Positions 26,351 to 36,021 of a stretch of DNA of 64,000 nt are shown one piece after another. Positions within the stretch are counted from its first letter, which is position 1; each line of letters starts with the position of its first letter. Source of the stretch: Betaproteobacteria bacterium (GTDB lineage: Bacteria; Pseudomonadota; Gammaproteobacteria; Burkholderiales; Rhodocyclaceae); NCBI GenBank assembly GCA_016703785.1, contig JADJBM010000030.1, forward strand, positions 248,001-312,000, written 5' to 3'. Made by a program: the position numbers and the translations under genes. Below the pieces are notes generated by a model. It had not been told where the DNA came from. It saw nothing but the letters and a program-made list of their open reading frames with translations, and made no database searches.

Positions 26351-27958
26351 ATGAAATTGAACGATTTTTTGCCGAGCGGCGACAGTGCGGGGGCGTTCGA
26401 CCCCGAACGCTTCCAGAATTGGCTTGCCAGCCTGCCCTTCGAACGGCCCGGCGTCGCCGCCCAGGCGCTGATGAATGAGATTCGGCGCTTCCGCGCCACC
26501 AACAGCCGCACGCGGATCAAGCTGTTCGAGACATCCCTCGACACCGTCCACAAGCTGGTGCGCGAAGTGGAAAAAAGGCTGGCCGAGAGCCCCCTCCCCC
26601 TTGAGCAGGAAGTGCAGCTGACCTTCATCGCCACCAATGCGCTGCTGAAGACGCTGGCGGCCTGCTACGCCGAAATCGCCGACGAGATCAACGGCAAATG
26701 GATCGGCATCGGCTTCGCCAAGCCGCTGCGCCTGGCGGTCGTGCGCGCCATCCAGTTCCAGGCGCAGCGACTCGATCTTGCCTACCGCGTCTATGCGCGC
26801 GGCTCCAAATCGGCCTGGTCGGAAATGCATCGCCTCTACCGCATCGCCCGCAATGGCGGGTTCGCCACCCAGAAGCCGCCGGGCACCCTGGCCAGCGCCG
26901 AGCAGTTCTACGTCAATGCCCTGCTGCTCGACTTCGCCGAGCCGACCAAGCTCGCCCCGGGCGAACTGGATCGTGTGCGCTTCTACGTTGAGCGCCATGC
27001 CAAGTTCGCCCAGCTGGAGGAAGCCCCCAGCATGAAGAAGGGCGACGCTTCCCTCGATGCCTGCTTCCTCATCAAGACGAAGGATTCGCGCGCCGGCCGC
27101 TCCCTGGTCAGGGCCGGCAAAGCGGCCGTCAACCCGGGCGATCTCGTCCTGCGCTGCAACCGGCTGCTGGCCAAGCTGCAGGGACAGATCGGCGGCGTCG
27201 AGCGCGGCATCGAGCCGGCCAAGCTCGGGCTGCCGCTGGCCGCCCGCCAATCGAACTACGTGGCGCTCATGCGCAACCTGCACCGCCTGTGGAGCGCGCC
27301 GCCGATGCGCCGCTTCAGCCGGCAGAAGTTCAAGCCGCGCGTGGATCTGGTCGTCGGTTTCGACCTGCTGTGGACTTACCTCGCCGGGCCGGCCAACCGC
27401 CGCCGCACCGATGCGCTTCCCGTAAAGATCGACACCAGCGAGTGGGCCATCGGCAACGAAAGCCCGGGCGGCTTCTCGCTGCAATACATCGCCGGCAACG
27501 CGGCGCCGGTGCGCGTCGGCGAGGTCGTCGGCCTGCGCCCGCGCGACCAGAGCATCGTGCACATTTGCCTGACGCGCCGGGTCGTCACCGGCGACCTGCA
27601 AAGCCTGGAACTGGGCCTGCAGAACCTGGCGCCGAGCGGCATGCCGACCATGGTCTCCATCGAGAGCACCGACAAGCAGGGCCGCAAGCAGATCAAGGCA
27701 GTGCGCGTCATCATCCTGTCCAAGCTGCCCTCGGCAGGAGACGGCCCCGCCCTCATTGCCCCGGCTCAGGCCATCCAGCCCGGCGTGTCGGTCTACCTGC
27801 AGCAGAAGCAAGGGCCGTTGCGCCTGTGGGTCAGCAAGCCCGTCGAGCAGTGCCCGGGCTGCGAAGTCTTCGCACTGATACCCTATACGCCGGCAGGCCC
27901 GGCGCACGCCCCGCCGGAGACAATGGCCGGTGCGCGCATCACGGCGCTCGCGCAGTGA
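26351..27958 (+). CDS. PilZ-like domain protein (first of a tandem pair)
   Basis: 535 residues, not recognised as a named protein. The N-terminal two thirds are alpha-helical and contain AYRVYARGSKSAWSEMHRLYRIAR and LAPGELDRVRFYVERHA. The C-terminal part (from about residue 360) looks like a PilZ beta-barrel: an arginine-rich NRRRTDA, then GNESPGGFSLQY matching the c-di-GMP NxSxxG motif, and VRVGEVVGLRP followed by CLTRRVVTGDL. By inference it binds c-di-GMP or a related ligand. It is a paralogue of the gene at 28121, sharing several near-identical blocks. Confidence 0.75.
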   Translation: MKLNDFLPSGDSAGAFDPERFQNWLASLPFERPGVAAQALMNEIRRFRATNSRTRIKLFETSLDTVHKLVREVEKRLAESPLPLEQEVQLTFIATNALLKTLAACYAEIADEINGKWIGIGFAKPLRLAVVRAIQFQAQRLDLAYRVYARGSKSAWSEMHRLYRIARNGGFATQKPPGTLASAEQFYVNALLLDFAEPTKLAPGELDRVRFYVERHAKFAQLEEAPSMKKGDASLDACFLIKTKDSRAGRSLVRAGKAAVNPGDLVLRCNRLLAKLQGQIGGVERGIEPAKLGLPLAARQSNYVALMRNLHRLWSAPPMRRFSRQKFKPRVDLVVGFDLLWTYLAGPANRRRTDALPVKIDTSEWAIGNESPGGFSLQYIAGNAAPVRVGEVVGLRPRDQSIVHICLTRRVVTGDLQSLELGLQNLAPSGMPTMVSIESTDKQGRKQIKAVRVIILSKLPSAGDGPALIAPAQAIQPGVSVYLQQKQGPLRLWVSKPVEQCPGCEVFALIPYTPAGPAHAPPETMAGARITALAQ

Positions 27959-28120
27959 TACCCTGCTGCGTCAGGCTATTTCTTAAGTCGTAGTCGCCCG
28001 CCAGGGCCGGCGAAACGCGAGGAAGCCCAGGGGTGGCAGACGCACCCGACTTATGCCATCCTTGCTTGGTTAATCCCGCTGAACGTCAGGCGGGTGTGTG
28101 GCAGGAAAGGAGTCCAACGC

Positions 28121-29692
28121 GTGTATCGGCTGTACGCTCTCGCATCACTCTTGCCGGAAGGCGGTCAGGCGCTGGCCGCCGGACTGCATCCCGAGATGCT
28201 GCGTGCGTGGCTGGATACGCTGTCCGAGGCTTCGCCCGAGGAAGCCGCCCTGGCCCTCAAGGACCAACTGAAGCGCATCGGCGTCACGAGCAGCCTGCGC
28301 GCGCGCCTGAAGATGCTCGACATGCTGGCGGTTGAAACCGGCCGCGCAGTCGATGCCTTCGAAGCCGAACTGAACAAGGCGCATCACCCGCTCTCGACGA
28401 CCCTGCAGCGCAAGGTGGTCGCCGGCAACGATCTGCTGAAATACCAGGCGAAATGCTACCGGACGGTCATCGACAAGCTCAAAGGCAGCTGGATCAGCCG
28501 CGGCAAGGTCGATCTGCTGCGTCGCACGCTGATGCACGCCATGGAGATGGAACGCCGGCGCCTCGTCCTGGCCTGGCGCGCCTATGCGCCCGGCTCGAAA
28601 TCCGCCTGGCGCAATCTGCACGCGCTGCACCGCATCGCGCGCATCGAAGGCAAAGCCGCCCCCGCCCAGGACGGCAACGACGATTCGCCCAGCCATATCT
28701 ACGTCAAGACGCTCCTGCTGGCCCACGCCGAACCGGTGCAGATGGCGCCGGGCGAACTCGACCGCGTTCGTTTTTTCCTGGATCGTTATGCCGGCCTGGC
28801 CGAACTGATGGATTTCTCGCGCTTCTCGACGCAACCCGACGGCCGCGAGGGCTGCTTCCTCATTCGCAAGGACGAGGCCGGGCCTGGGCGCTCCATGCAA
28901 AAGTGGCACAACATCCAGATCCAGAACGGCGACCAGCTGCTCGACTGCGGGCCGCTGCTGAAGCGCATGCGCAGCCAGATCGACGCGCTCGAACACGGCG
29001 CGCTGCCCTCGAAGATCGGCCTGCCGAGCGTGGCGCATCGCCCGCAATACATGGCCATGATGAAGAATCTCCTTACGCTGTGGAGCGCGCCGCCCTCGCG
29101 TCGCTCCCATCGCCAGCACTTCAAGCCGAGAGTCGAGCTCGCCGTCGGCCTCGACGATCTCTGGACGCTGTTCGCCGGCGCCACGCTCAAGCGCCGCCGC
29201 GACGATTCCGCGAAGCCCGAGGCCGCGGCTGCCTCCATCGAACTCAGTGAATGGTCCGTCACCAACGAGAGTCCCACGGGTTTCGCGCTGCAGTACCTGA
29301 ACGGCGAGAGCAGCGTGCTCTCCGTCGGCGCACTCGTCGCCGTGCGTGGTTCGGACCGGGGCAAGGCCCATATCTGCATGGTGCGGCGGCTCGTCAGCGG
29401 CGATCTGCGGCGCGCCGAACTCGGCCTGCAGAAGTACGCGCCCTTCGCCGTGCCGACCCTGATCACCTGGAGCGGCAGCGCCGCCAACAACAAGCCGCCG
29501 GCCCGGGCGATCGTGCTGCCGCGCGTTCCTTCCCTCGACGGCGAGGCGGCGGTCATCGTGGCGCCCAATGTCCTCCGTTCCGGCAAGCGCGTTCCGTTCA
29601 TCCAGGACGGCAAGCACATGACGCATATCACCGGCGCGCCCATCGAGCGTTGCGCCGCGTACGAAATCTTCTCTCTCAGCAACCCGGATTGA
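28121..29692 (+). CDS. PilZ-like domain protein (second of a tandem pair)
   Basis: About 523 residues. I choose GTG 28121-28123 because AGGAAAGGAG lies about nine bases upstream; an in-frame GTG at 28094 overlaps that site. It shares with the previous gene AYAPGSKSAWRNLHALHRIAR, MAPGELDRVRFFLDRYA, LTLWSAPPSRR and the barrel signature TNESPTGFALQYL (NxSxxG). The charged KRRRDD upstream fits the PilZ arginine switch. Function unknown; probably a diverged duplicate. Confidence 0.75.
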   Translation: MYRLYALASLLPEGGQALAAGLHPEMLRAWLDTLSEASPEEAALALKDQLKRIGVTSSLRARLKMLDMLAVETGRAVDAFEAELNKAHHPLSTTLQRKVVAGNDLLKYQAKCYRTVIDKLKGSWISRGKVDLLRRTLMHAMEMERRRLVLAWRAYAPGSKSAWRNLHALHRIARIEGKAAPAQDGNDDSPSHIYVKTLLLAHAEPVQMAPGELDRVRFFLDRYAGLAELMDFSRFSTQPDGREGCFLIRKDEAGPGRSMQKWHNIQIQNGDQLLDCGPLLKRMRSQIDALEHGALPSKIGLPSVAHRPQYMAMMKNLLTLWSAPPSRRSHRQHFKPRVELAVGLDDLWTLFAGATLKRRRDDSAKPEAAAASIELSEWSVTNESPTGFALQYLNGESSVLSVGALVAVRGSDRGKAHICMVRRLVSGDLRRAELGLQKYAPFAVPTLITWSGSAANNKPPARAIVLPRVPSLDGEAAVIVAPNVLRSGKRVPFIQDGKHMTHITGAPIERCAAYEIFSLSNPD

Positions 29693-29697
29693 GTGCA

Positions 29698-30474
29698 TCA
29701 GGAATGCCCCGGATCGGGCACGAAGCCGCCCGGAAAGGGCTGCGGGTGCCCGTGGCGCGGGGTGCGCGGAATGATGCCGCGCACCATCAGGTTTTCGCGG
29801 GAATCGTAATGAATAATCAGCACCTCGGCCGGCGCGTCGCTGGCGCGCCGGAAGTCCGTATGATGCGTCGGATCGTTCAGCCGCTCGCCGTGGCCGGTGC
29901 CCAACCGTTCCGACTCCTTCTTCATCCTTGATTCGTTCAGGGCTTCACCGGCCGCCGCATCCGCTTTGCGCGGGGTGGCCGCCGACTGACTTGAGAGCGC
30001 GCCGGACGGCATCGCCTCGCGGCGCGGCGCAGCGTACTCGCGATACACCGCCACGCCGATGACACCGACGTTGTCGGGGCGACCGGTGCGCGCAGCGTAG
30101 GAATCCGGCAGCGCAGTGAAATGGAACGCCGCCACCTCAGCCAGGCTTTTCCGCCAACCGCGGATGTCGGCCGTCTGCCACGGCCCCAGCACGTAGCCCG
30201 ACTGCCGCGTCATCGCCGTCTCGCCCGTGACGGCATTCACGCCGTCCACCGACAGCACCGTCAGCACCCGGCCGCCGCTGCGATTGACGAGCCGCACCGC
30301 ATAGCGCTCACCCGGCGTGCCGGCGACATACAAACGGCCGCCATGGCGCCAGGTTTCCAGCTTCTCCCCGCTCGAGCGGCTGAGGATTTCCACGTCGGCC
30401 AGCCGTCCGGCGTCCGCCACCGAGGCACAACCGCCGAGCCACAATGCAGCACCCATTGCAATGAACAAACGCAT
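29698..30474 (-). CDS. Hypothetical lipoprotein
   Basis: 258 residues from ATG 30472-30474 (MRLFIAMGAALWLGGCAS), lipobox LGGC. The mature protein has ETWRHGGRLYVAGTPGERYAVRLVNRSGGRVLTVLSVDGVNAVTG, which resembles extracytoplasmic domains that decorate beta-rich lipoproteins, and a long polar C-terminus ending in Pro/Gly/His. No family recognised. It converges with the second PilZ-like gene. Confidence 0.7.
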   Translation of the reverse strand: MRLFIAMGAALWLGGCASVADAGRLADVEILSRSSGEKLETWRHGGRLYVAGTPGERYAVRLVNRSGGRVLTVLSVDGVNAVTGETAMTRQSGYVLGPWQTADIRGWRKSLAEVAAFHFTALPDSYAARTGRPDNVGVIGVAVYREYAAPRREAMPSGALSSQSAATPRKADAAAGEALNESRMKKESERLGTGHGERLNDPTHHTDFRRASDAPAEVLIIHYDSRENLMVRGIIPRTPRHGHPQPFPGGFVPDPGHS

Positions 30475-30574
30475 CGTCGTCTCCTTTGAAGTAGTTGCCA
30501 CCCTTGAAACGTCATGCGATCGAAAACGGGGTTACCATTCCAGGACTTTTTTTCGAGACTCCGGCGCCTCCCGC

Positions 30575-31846
30575 ATGCACATGGACATCCAGGTTGAAAA
30601 ACTTCATCAGGTTTTCATAGGCAGACATCCCATCCTCGACCGCCGGCAGGCCACGGTCGGCTACGAGTTGTTGTTCCATCCCGGCCCGCAGGAAGGCGCC
30701 GTCGCCGGCATGCCGAAAAGGGCTGCCGCCGACGTGGTCTGCAAGGCCTTCGCGGAGCTGGGGCTTTCCTCAGCGCTGGTTTCGCGGCAGGTCTTCATCA
30801 ACGTCGACGCGGACTTTCTGCTCGATGATTCCGTCGAGCTCCTGCCGCCGCAACAGGTGGTGCTGGAACTCGACTCGGGCGAGACGTTCGCCTCTCCACT
30901 CCTGCAGCGATGCCGCGAGCTGAAAACCCGCGGCTATGCCTTTTGCCTGCACTGGTCGGGAGAGGCCGATGGAGAGTTCTCCACGCTGCTGGATATGCTG
31001 AGCTATGCCAAGATCGACGCCGATGCGGCGATGCCGGCCACCTACAAGGCACTGGCCGCGCGGCTGCGCAGCAACGGGGGCAGGATGATCGCCGCGAAGG
31101 TCGAGACGACCGAGTCCATGCAGCAATGCGCAAATCTCGGCTTCGATTTTTTCCAGGGCACCTACTTCGCCAAACCGGTCGTCATCGCCGGCCGCAAGCT
31201 GGACCCCTCGACGCAGGGCCTCATCCGGATCATCAGCCTGCTCGGCGACGAAGAGGTCGACTTCGCCAGGATCGAGGCCGCCTTCAAGGGTGAGCCGGCG
31301 CTGCTGGCGAACCTGCTGCGGCTGACCAATTCGGTGGGGGTCGGCGGCCAGCTCAGCTCACGCATCACCTCGATCCGCAACGCCATCGCCGTCGTCGGCC
31401 AGCGACAGCTGCTGCGCTGGCTGCAGCTCCTCCTCTTCCACAGACCGGGTACGCCCGCCGGCTGCAATCCCCTGTTGCAGCTCGCCGCGCTGCGCGGGCG
31501 CCTGATGGAACTGGCAGCGGAAATCGTCCATCCGTCCCGCCGGGACCTGCAGGATCTCGCCTTTATCACCGGCTTGATGTCGCTGATGCCGGCGGCGCTG
31601 GGCCTGCCCATGACGGAAATCCTCGGGCAGATCGCCGTCGCACCCGATGCGCGGCGGGCCCTGTCGCGCCGCGAAGGCGAACTTGGACGGCTCCTTGAAC
31701 TGGTCGAGCGCTACGACGAGAACGATATCGACGGCACCGCAGACATGCTGAATCGAATCGGCGACCGGCTGGTCCTGAACGATCTCGGCAGTCTGCTTGC
31801 GGATGCCATCGCCTGGGTACAGCAGCTGTCCGCAGACGGCGAATGA
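30575..31846 (+). CDS. EAL/HDOD signalling protein (YuxH-like)
   Basis: 423 residues. The N-terminal half is a degenerate EAL domain (IGRHPILDRRQATVGYELLF, INVDADFLLDD, AKVETTESMQQCANLGFDFFQG), which lacks a full catalytic set and probably does not hydrolyse c-di-GMP. The C-terminal half is an HDOD domain (RIEAAFKGEPALLANLLRLTNS, ISSIRNAIAVVGQRQLLRWLQ-like). Two in-frame ATGs at 30575 and 30581. Its closeness to two PilZ-like genes suggests a local signalling group. Confidence 0.85.
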   Translation: MHMDIQVEKLHQVFIGRHPILDRRQATVGYELLFHPGPQEGAVAGMPKRAAADVVCKAFAELGLSSALVSRQVFINVDADFLLDDSVELLPPQQVVLELDSGETFASPLLQRCRELKTRGYAFCLHWSGEADGEFSTLLDMLSYAKIDADAAMPATYKALAARLRSNGGRMIAAKVETTESMQQCANLGFDFFQGTYFAKPVVIAGRKLDPSTQGLIRIISLLGDEEVDFARIEAAFKGEPALLANLLRLTNSVGVGGQLSSRITSIRNAIAVVGQRQLLRWLQLLLFHRPGTPAGCNPLLQLAALRGRLMELAAEIVHPSRRDLQDLAFITGLMSLMPAALGLPMTEILGQIAVAPDARRALSRREGELGRLLELVERYDENDIDGTADMLNRIGDRLVLNDLGSLLADAIAWVQQLSADGE

Positions 31847-31885
31847 CAGTGCGCATGAAGCGGAGATGGCCCGGCTCGACAGGGC

Positions 31886-32608
31886 CTAGCGCAGATCTTC
31901 CGGCAACCGGTAGTCCGGATAGGCCTTCCTGAAATCCGCCAGGGATTCGGCGGCTTCCTTCTCCTTGCCCAGCTTCCTCAACTGGCGGATGTCCTCCAGC
32001 CACTGCTCCGGCGGGCGCGCCATTGCGGCGCCGACCGCTTCCTTGCGCAGCGGCGCGGACTTGGCGCGCAACTCGACGGCATCCGCTGCGGGAACCGCCT
32101 GCTGTCGCATCACCTCAGCCGGCTGGGCGGGCGAGGCCGATTCATTCGACACCACCCTGGGCGTGACGGCGCCCGGCGGTGCCGCGGGCAGCGCTTTCGC
32201 CTCGCTCGTGATGGGTGTCGGCGCGGGCGCGGCTTCCCGCGCGGGCCGGGGCATCTCGACCGGGCGTTCCGCCTCGCGCGGCGCGGCTTCCTGCTTGGCC
32301 CTGACGGGCGGTGCGGCAGGTTTCATGGCGGAATCCGCCGCACCTGTTTTCGCCGGGGGCCCTTCCGCTGCCGGCCGTTCCTGTTCCTGCTGCACCATCA
32401 GGGTCAGCGTCGCCGTCAGGACGACCGTCGCGGCCACGCTCGCCGGGCCGGCCCAGGTTTGCCACCAGGCACGCTTGCGCGCCCTGGCCGGCGCCGCCTC
32501 GGCCCGCGCGGCGGCCAGGATGGCGCGATCCAGCGCCTCGGGCGGTTCGGCGCCGGCCGCCTCGCGGTAGAGGCGCGAGAGTTGCTCGTCGCGAAGTTCG
32601 TCGCTCAT
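31886..32608 (-). CDS. Membrane-anchored anti-sigma-like protein, Ala/Pro-rich
   Basis: 240 residues from ATG 32606-32608 (MSDELRDEQLSRLYREA). A cytoplasmic helical N-terminus is followed by a single membrane helix (AGPASVAATVVLTATLTLMV), a long Ala/Pro-rich linker and a conserved-looking C-terminal motif PEQWLEDIRQLRKLGKEKEAAESLADFRKAYPDY. Directly downstream of an ECF sigma factor on the same strand, so it is probably its regulator, although no zinc-binding anti-sigma motif is seen. Confidence 0.7.
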   Translation of the reverse strand: MSDELRDEQLSRLYREAAGAEPPEALDRAILAAARAEAAPARARKRAWWQTWAGPASVAATVVLTATLTLMVQQEQERPAAEGPPAKTGAADSAMKPAAPPVRAKQEAAPREAERPVEMPRPAREAAPAPTPITSEAKALPAAPPGAVTPRVVSNESASPAQPAEVMRQQAVPAADAVELRAKSAPLRKEAVGAAMARPPEQWLEDIRQLRKLGKEKEAAESLADFRKAYPDYRLPEDLR

Positions 32609-32681
32609 GTCGCCTCCGCAGGGCCGCCCCAAGGAGGCGATAGCCAAAAAACCTGAAGCCGCATTCGCGGCTGATCAATCG

Positions 32682-32717
32682 TCTCCCCCTTCCTCGGGAA
32701 GGGGGATGGGGGGAAGG
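32682..32717. repeat. REP-like palindrome between ECF sigma and anti-sigma-like genes
   Basis: TCCCCCTTCCTCGGGAAGGGGGA with a GGGGGGAAGG tail, in the short gap between the two genes. Confidence 0.75.
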
Positions 32718-32720
32718 TCG

Positions 32721-33302
32721 TCATCTCACTTCCTTCAGTGCGGCCCGCAGCTTGTTCAGGGCATAGCGCAGGCGGCTCTTCGCCGTCTCGCGGTTCACGC
32801 CGGTGGCGACGGCGATTTCTTCCAGCGTCAGCTCGCCCTCCTCGCTGAGCAGGAAGGTTTCCCGCTGCGCCGCCGGCAGCGCCTCGATGTGTTTCACCAG
32901 CTCCTGCGCGAGCGCCTTGCGTTCGATCATCACCTCGGGCTGCGTCACCGCGGCCGCCGGCAGGGCCGCGACACGGTCGGCATCCTCCGGATCGTCGTCG
33001 TAGCTGACGAGGCTGACGATGGCGGCGCGCCCCTGCGCCCGGTAATGGTCGATGAGGCGATTGTGCGCGATGCGGAACAGCCAGGTGGAGAACTTCGCCG
33101 CCACCTCGTAGCCCTTGCGCGCGCCGACGATCTTCAGCCAGATGTCCTGGAACAGCTCGTCGGCGTGGGCGGCGCTGCCGCACTGGCGCAGCAGATAGCG
33201 GTAGAGCCGGCCGCGCCAGCGCCGGTAGAGCGCCTCGAAGGCGGCGGCATCGCCGTCGCGGTAGGCCAGCATCAGCGCCTCGTCGCTCATCTCGTCCCAC
33301 AT
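32721..33302 (-). CDS. ECF-family RNA polymerase sigma factor
   Basis: About 193 residues, start ATG 33300-33302 (MWDEMSDEALML). Region 2 is FEALYRRWRGRLYRYLLRQC..ADELFQDIWLKIVGARKGY..FSTWLFRIAHNRLIDHYR, with DYHR-like -10 contact. Region 4 is EALPAAQRETFLLSEEGELTLEEIAVATGVNRETAKSRLRYALNKLRAAL. The insert VSYDDDPEDADRVAALP is lineage-typical. Target promoters unknown. Confidence 0.9.
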   Translation of the reverse strand: MWDEMSDEALMLAYRDGDAAAFEALYRRWRGRLYRYLLRQCGSAAHADELFQDIWLKIVGARKGYEVAAKFSTWLFRIAHNRLIDHYRAQGRAAIVSLVSYDDDPEDADRVAALPAAAVTQPEVMIERKALAQELVKHIEALPAAQRETFLLSEEGELTLEEIAVATGVNRETAKSRLRYALNKLRAALKEVR

Positions 33303-33361
33303 GCGCACAGTCTATTGCCGGGTGAACGTTCGCGGCAAGGACCTGGGGTTATCATTGGGCC

Positions 33362-34543
33362 ATGACGCGCACGTTTGCTGCCCGGATCACCCTCCTTGCC
33401 GCCCTCCTTGCCGCCTGCGTGGCACACGCCCAGGGCCTGCCCCTCGACACGATCAGTCTGCCGCCGGGATTCCGCATCGAGCTGTTCGCCAGGGTGCCGA
33501 ACGCCCGCGCCATGGCGCTCGGCTCGGACAACACGGTCTACGTCGGCTCGCGCGGCGCGGGCAAGGTCCATGCGGTGCGCTTCGACGCCGGCTACCGCGC
33601 CGTCCAGCCGCTATTGGTCGCCGACGGGCTGCAGATGCCGGCCGGCGTGGCCTACCGCGACGGTGCCCTCTACGTCTCGGCGGTGGACCGCATCCTGCGC
33701 TTCGACGACATCGAGAAGCAATTGTCCCGTGTTCCGAGGGAGCGGCCCAAGGCGACGGTGATGCGCGACACCTTCCCTTCCGAGACACACCACGGCTGGA
33801 AGTTCATCGCCTTCGGCCCGGACGGCAAGCTCTACGTCCCGGTCGGCGCGCCCTGCAACATCTGCGAGCCCGATCCCGACCGCTACGCCAATATTCAGCG
33901 CATCGATGTTGGCAAAAGCGCCGACGGCTCGGCCCTCGAGGTGTTCGCGCGCGGCGTGCGCAACAGCGTGGGTTTCGACTGGCATCCCCTGACGAAGGAA
34001 CTCTGGTTCACCGACAATGGTCGCGACTGGCTCGGCGACGACATGCCGCCGGACGAACTCAACCACGCGCCGCGCGCCGGCATGCATTTCGGCTACCCCT
34101 ACTGCCACGGCGGCACGCTGGCGGATAGCGAGTTCGGCAACAAGCGGTCCTGTTCCGACTTCACGCCGCCGGCGCAAAACCTGGGGCCCCATGTCGCCGC
34201 GCTCGGCATGCGCTTCTACACCGGCACGATGTTCCCGCCGGAGTTCCGCAACCAGATCTTCATCGCAGAACACGGTTCGTGGAACCGCTCGACGAAGATC
34301 GGCTACCGCGTCGCACTGGTGCGCCTGCAGGAGGGCAAGGCGGTCAGCTACACGCCCTTCGCCGAAGGCTGGCTGCAGGACGGTCGCGCCTGGGGCCGGC
34401 CGGCCGACGTGCTGGTGCTGCGCGACGGCTCGCTGCTCGTCTCCGACGACCATGCCGGCGCGATCTACCGCATCACGTATGACCAACGGAAATCTGCCCC
34501 GAAGGAAATGGCCTTGGACCACCCGCCGAAGGCGAAACCTTGA
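33362..34543 (+). CDS. Secreted PQQ-dependent sugar (sorbosone-type) dehydrogenase family protein
   Basis: 393 residues with a signal peptide (RITLLAALLAACVAHAQG). A beta-propeller follows: LPPGFRIELFARVPNARAMALG, VPVGAPCNICEPD, RGVRNSVGFDWHP, LWFTDNGRDWLGDD, IAEHGSWNRS and VSDDHAGAIYRITY, the pattern of GDH-B/sorbosone dehydrogenase-like proteins. Oxidises a sugar or related alcohol in the periplasm if PQQ is bound; substrate unknown. Confidence 0.85.
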   Translation: MTRTFAARITLLAALLAACVAHAQGLPLDTISLPPGFRIELFARVPNARAMALGSDNTVYVGSRGAGKVHAVRFDAGYRAVQPLLVADGLQMPAGVAYRDGALYVSAVDRILRFDDIEKQLSRVPRERPKATVMRDTFPSETHHGWKFIAFGPDGKLYVPVGAPCNICEPDPDRYANIQRIDVGKSADGSALEVFARGVRNSVGFDWHPLTKELWFTDNGRDWLGDDMPPDELNHAPRAGMHFGYPYCHGGTLADSEFGNKRSCSDFTPPAQNLGPHVAALGMRFYTGTMFPPEFRNQIFIAEHGSWNRSTKIGYRVALVRLQEGKAVSYTPFAEGWLQDGRAWGRPADVLVLRDGSLLVSDDHAGAIYRITYDQRKSAPKEMALDHPPKAKP

Positions 34544-34611
34544 CAAAGCGCAATGCTTTCGCCATTTCGACGGCATAAATTGAAACCGACAATCACCCAC
34601 CGAGAACCCTC

Positions 34612-36021
34612 ATGAACGCCACGGAGTACATCGAGAACCGCACCTACGACGAAATCCAGGTCGGCGACAGCGCCACGCTGACGCGCACGCTCAAACCGGA
34701 GGACATCCAGCTCTTCGCCGTGATGTCGGGCGACGTCAATCCGGCGCACGTCGACCCCGAGTACGCCAAGAGCGGCATGTTCCGCGAGGTGGTCGCCCAC
34801 GGCATGTGGGGCGGCGCGCTGATCTCCACCGTGCTCGGCACGCAGTTCCCCGGGCCGGGCACCATCTACGTCGACCAGAGCCTGCATTTCTCGCGCCCGG
34901 TGACGCTGGGCGACACGGTCACGGTGAAGGTCACCGCAAAGCGCAAGTTCGACCACAACCACCACATCCTCTTCGACTGCGAATGCATCAACCAGGAAGG
35001 CCTCAAGGTGATCAGCGGCCAGGCCGAAGTGAAGGCACCCATCGAGAAGATCAAGCGGCTGCGCAAGGAATTGCCCGAAGTGACCATCCTCGATCGCGAG
35101 GCGCGCTACCGGCATCTGGTGGCGCGCGCCGCCGGGCTCGAATCGATACCGATGGCGGTGGTGCATCCCTGCGATGGCGAGTCGCTGCGCGGCGTGCTGA
35201 CGGCCATCGAGGCCAACCTGATCGTGCCGATCCTGATCGGCCCGGAAGCGAAGATCCGCGCCGCCGCCGAGCAGCACAACTTCGATCTCGGCGGCCTCAA
35301 GATCGTCGATGTGCCGCACAGCCATGCCGCCGCGGCGCAAGCAGTGGCAATGGTGCGCGCCGGCAAGGTCGAGGCGCTGATGAAGGGCTCCCTGCACACC
35401 GACGAGCTGATGGGCGCGGTCATCGCCGCCGACACCGGCCTGCGCACGGAGCGCCGCATCAGCCACGTCTTCATGGCCGAGGTGCCGACCTACCCACGCC
35501 CGCTGTTCATCACCGATGCGGCCATCAACATCGACCCCGACCTCGAATGCAAGGCCGACATCGTGCGCAACGCCATCGACCTGGCACTGATTCTCGGCAT
35601 CGCCGAGCCGAAGGTGGCGATTCTCGCAGCGGTGGAGACGGTGACACCGAAAATGCGCGCCACGCTGGATGCCGCCGCCCTGTGCAAGATGGCCGAGCGC
35701 GGCCAGATCCTCGGCGGCGTGCTGGACGGCCCACTGGCCTTCGACAACGCCATCTCCATCGTCGCCGCCAAAACCAAAGGCATCCTTTCCGCCGTGGCCG
35801 GCCGTGCCGACATCCTCGTGGTGCCCGACCTCGAGTCCGGCAACATGCTGGCCAAGCAGCTGGAGTACCTCGCCGACGCGCTGCTGGCCGGCGTGGTGGT
35901 CGGCGCCCGCGTGCCGATCGTGCTGACCAGCCGCGCCGACACGGCCGAGGCGCGTGCCGCCTCCTGCGCCATCGCCGTGCTGATGGCCCATGACAAGCGC
36001 CGCCAGGTAAAGAGCCTCTGA
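34612..36021 (+). CDS. Bifunctional MaoC enoyl-CoA hydratase/phosphate acetyltransferase
   Basis: 469 residues. Residues 1 to about 150 are a MaoC hot-dog hydratase domain (LFAVMSGDVNPAHVDPEYA, HGMWGGALISTVLGTQFPGPG). The remainder is a phosphate acyltransferase (PMAVVHPCDGESLRGVL, MVRAGKVEALMKGSLHTDEL, GGVLDGPLAFDNAIS, VPDLESGNMLAKQLEY). The fusion plus adjacent ackA suggests conversion of an acyl-CoA to acyl phosphate and then ATP. It ends in TGATG shared with ackA. Confidence 0.9.
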   Translation: MNATEYIENRTYDEIQVGDSATLTRTLKPEDIQLFAVMSGDVNPAHVDPEYAKSGMFREVVAHGMWGGALISTVLGTQFPGPGTIYVDQSLHFSRPVTLGDTVTVKVTAKRKFDHNHHILFDCECINQEGLKVISGQAEVKAPIEKIKRLRKELPEVTILDREARYRHLVARAAGLESIPMAVVHPCDGESLRGVLTAIEANLIVPILIGPEAKIRAAAEQHNFDLGGLKIVDVPHSHAAAAQAVAMVRAGKVEALMKGSLHTDELMGAVIAADTGLRTERRISHVFMAEVPTYPRPLFITDAAINIDPDLECKADIVRNAIDLALILGIAEPKVAILAAVETVTPKMRATLDAAALCKMAERGQILGGVLDGPLAFDNAISIVAAKTKGILSAVAGRADILVVPDLESGNMLAKQLEYLADALLAGVVVGARVPIVLTSRADTAEARAASCAIAVLMAHDKRRQVKSL

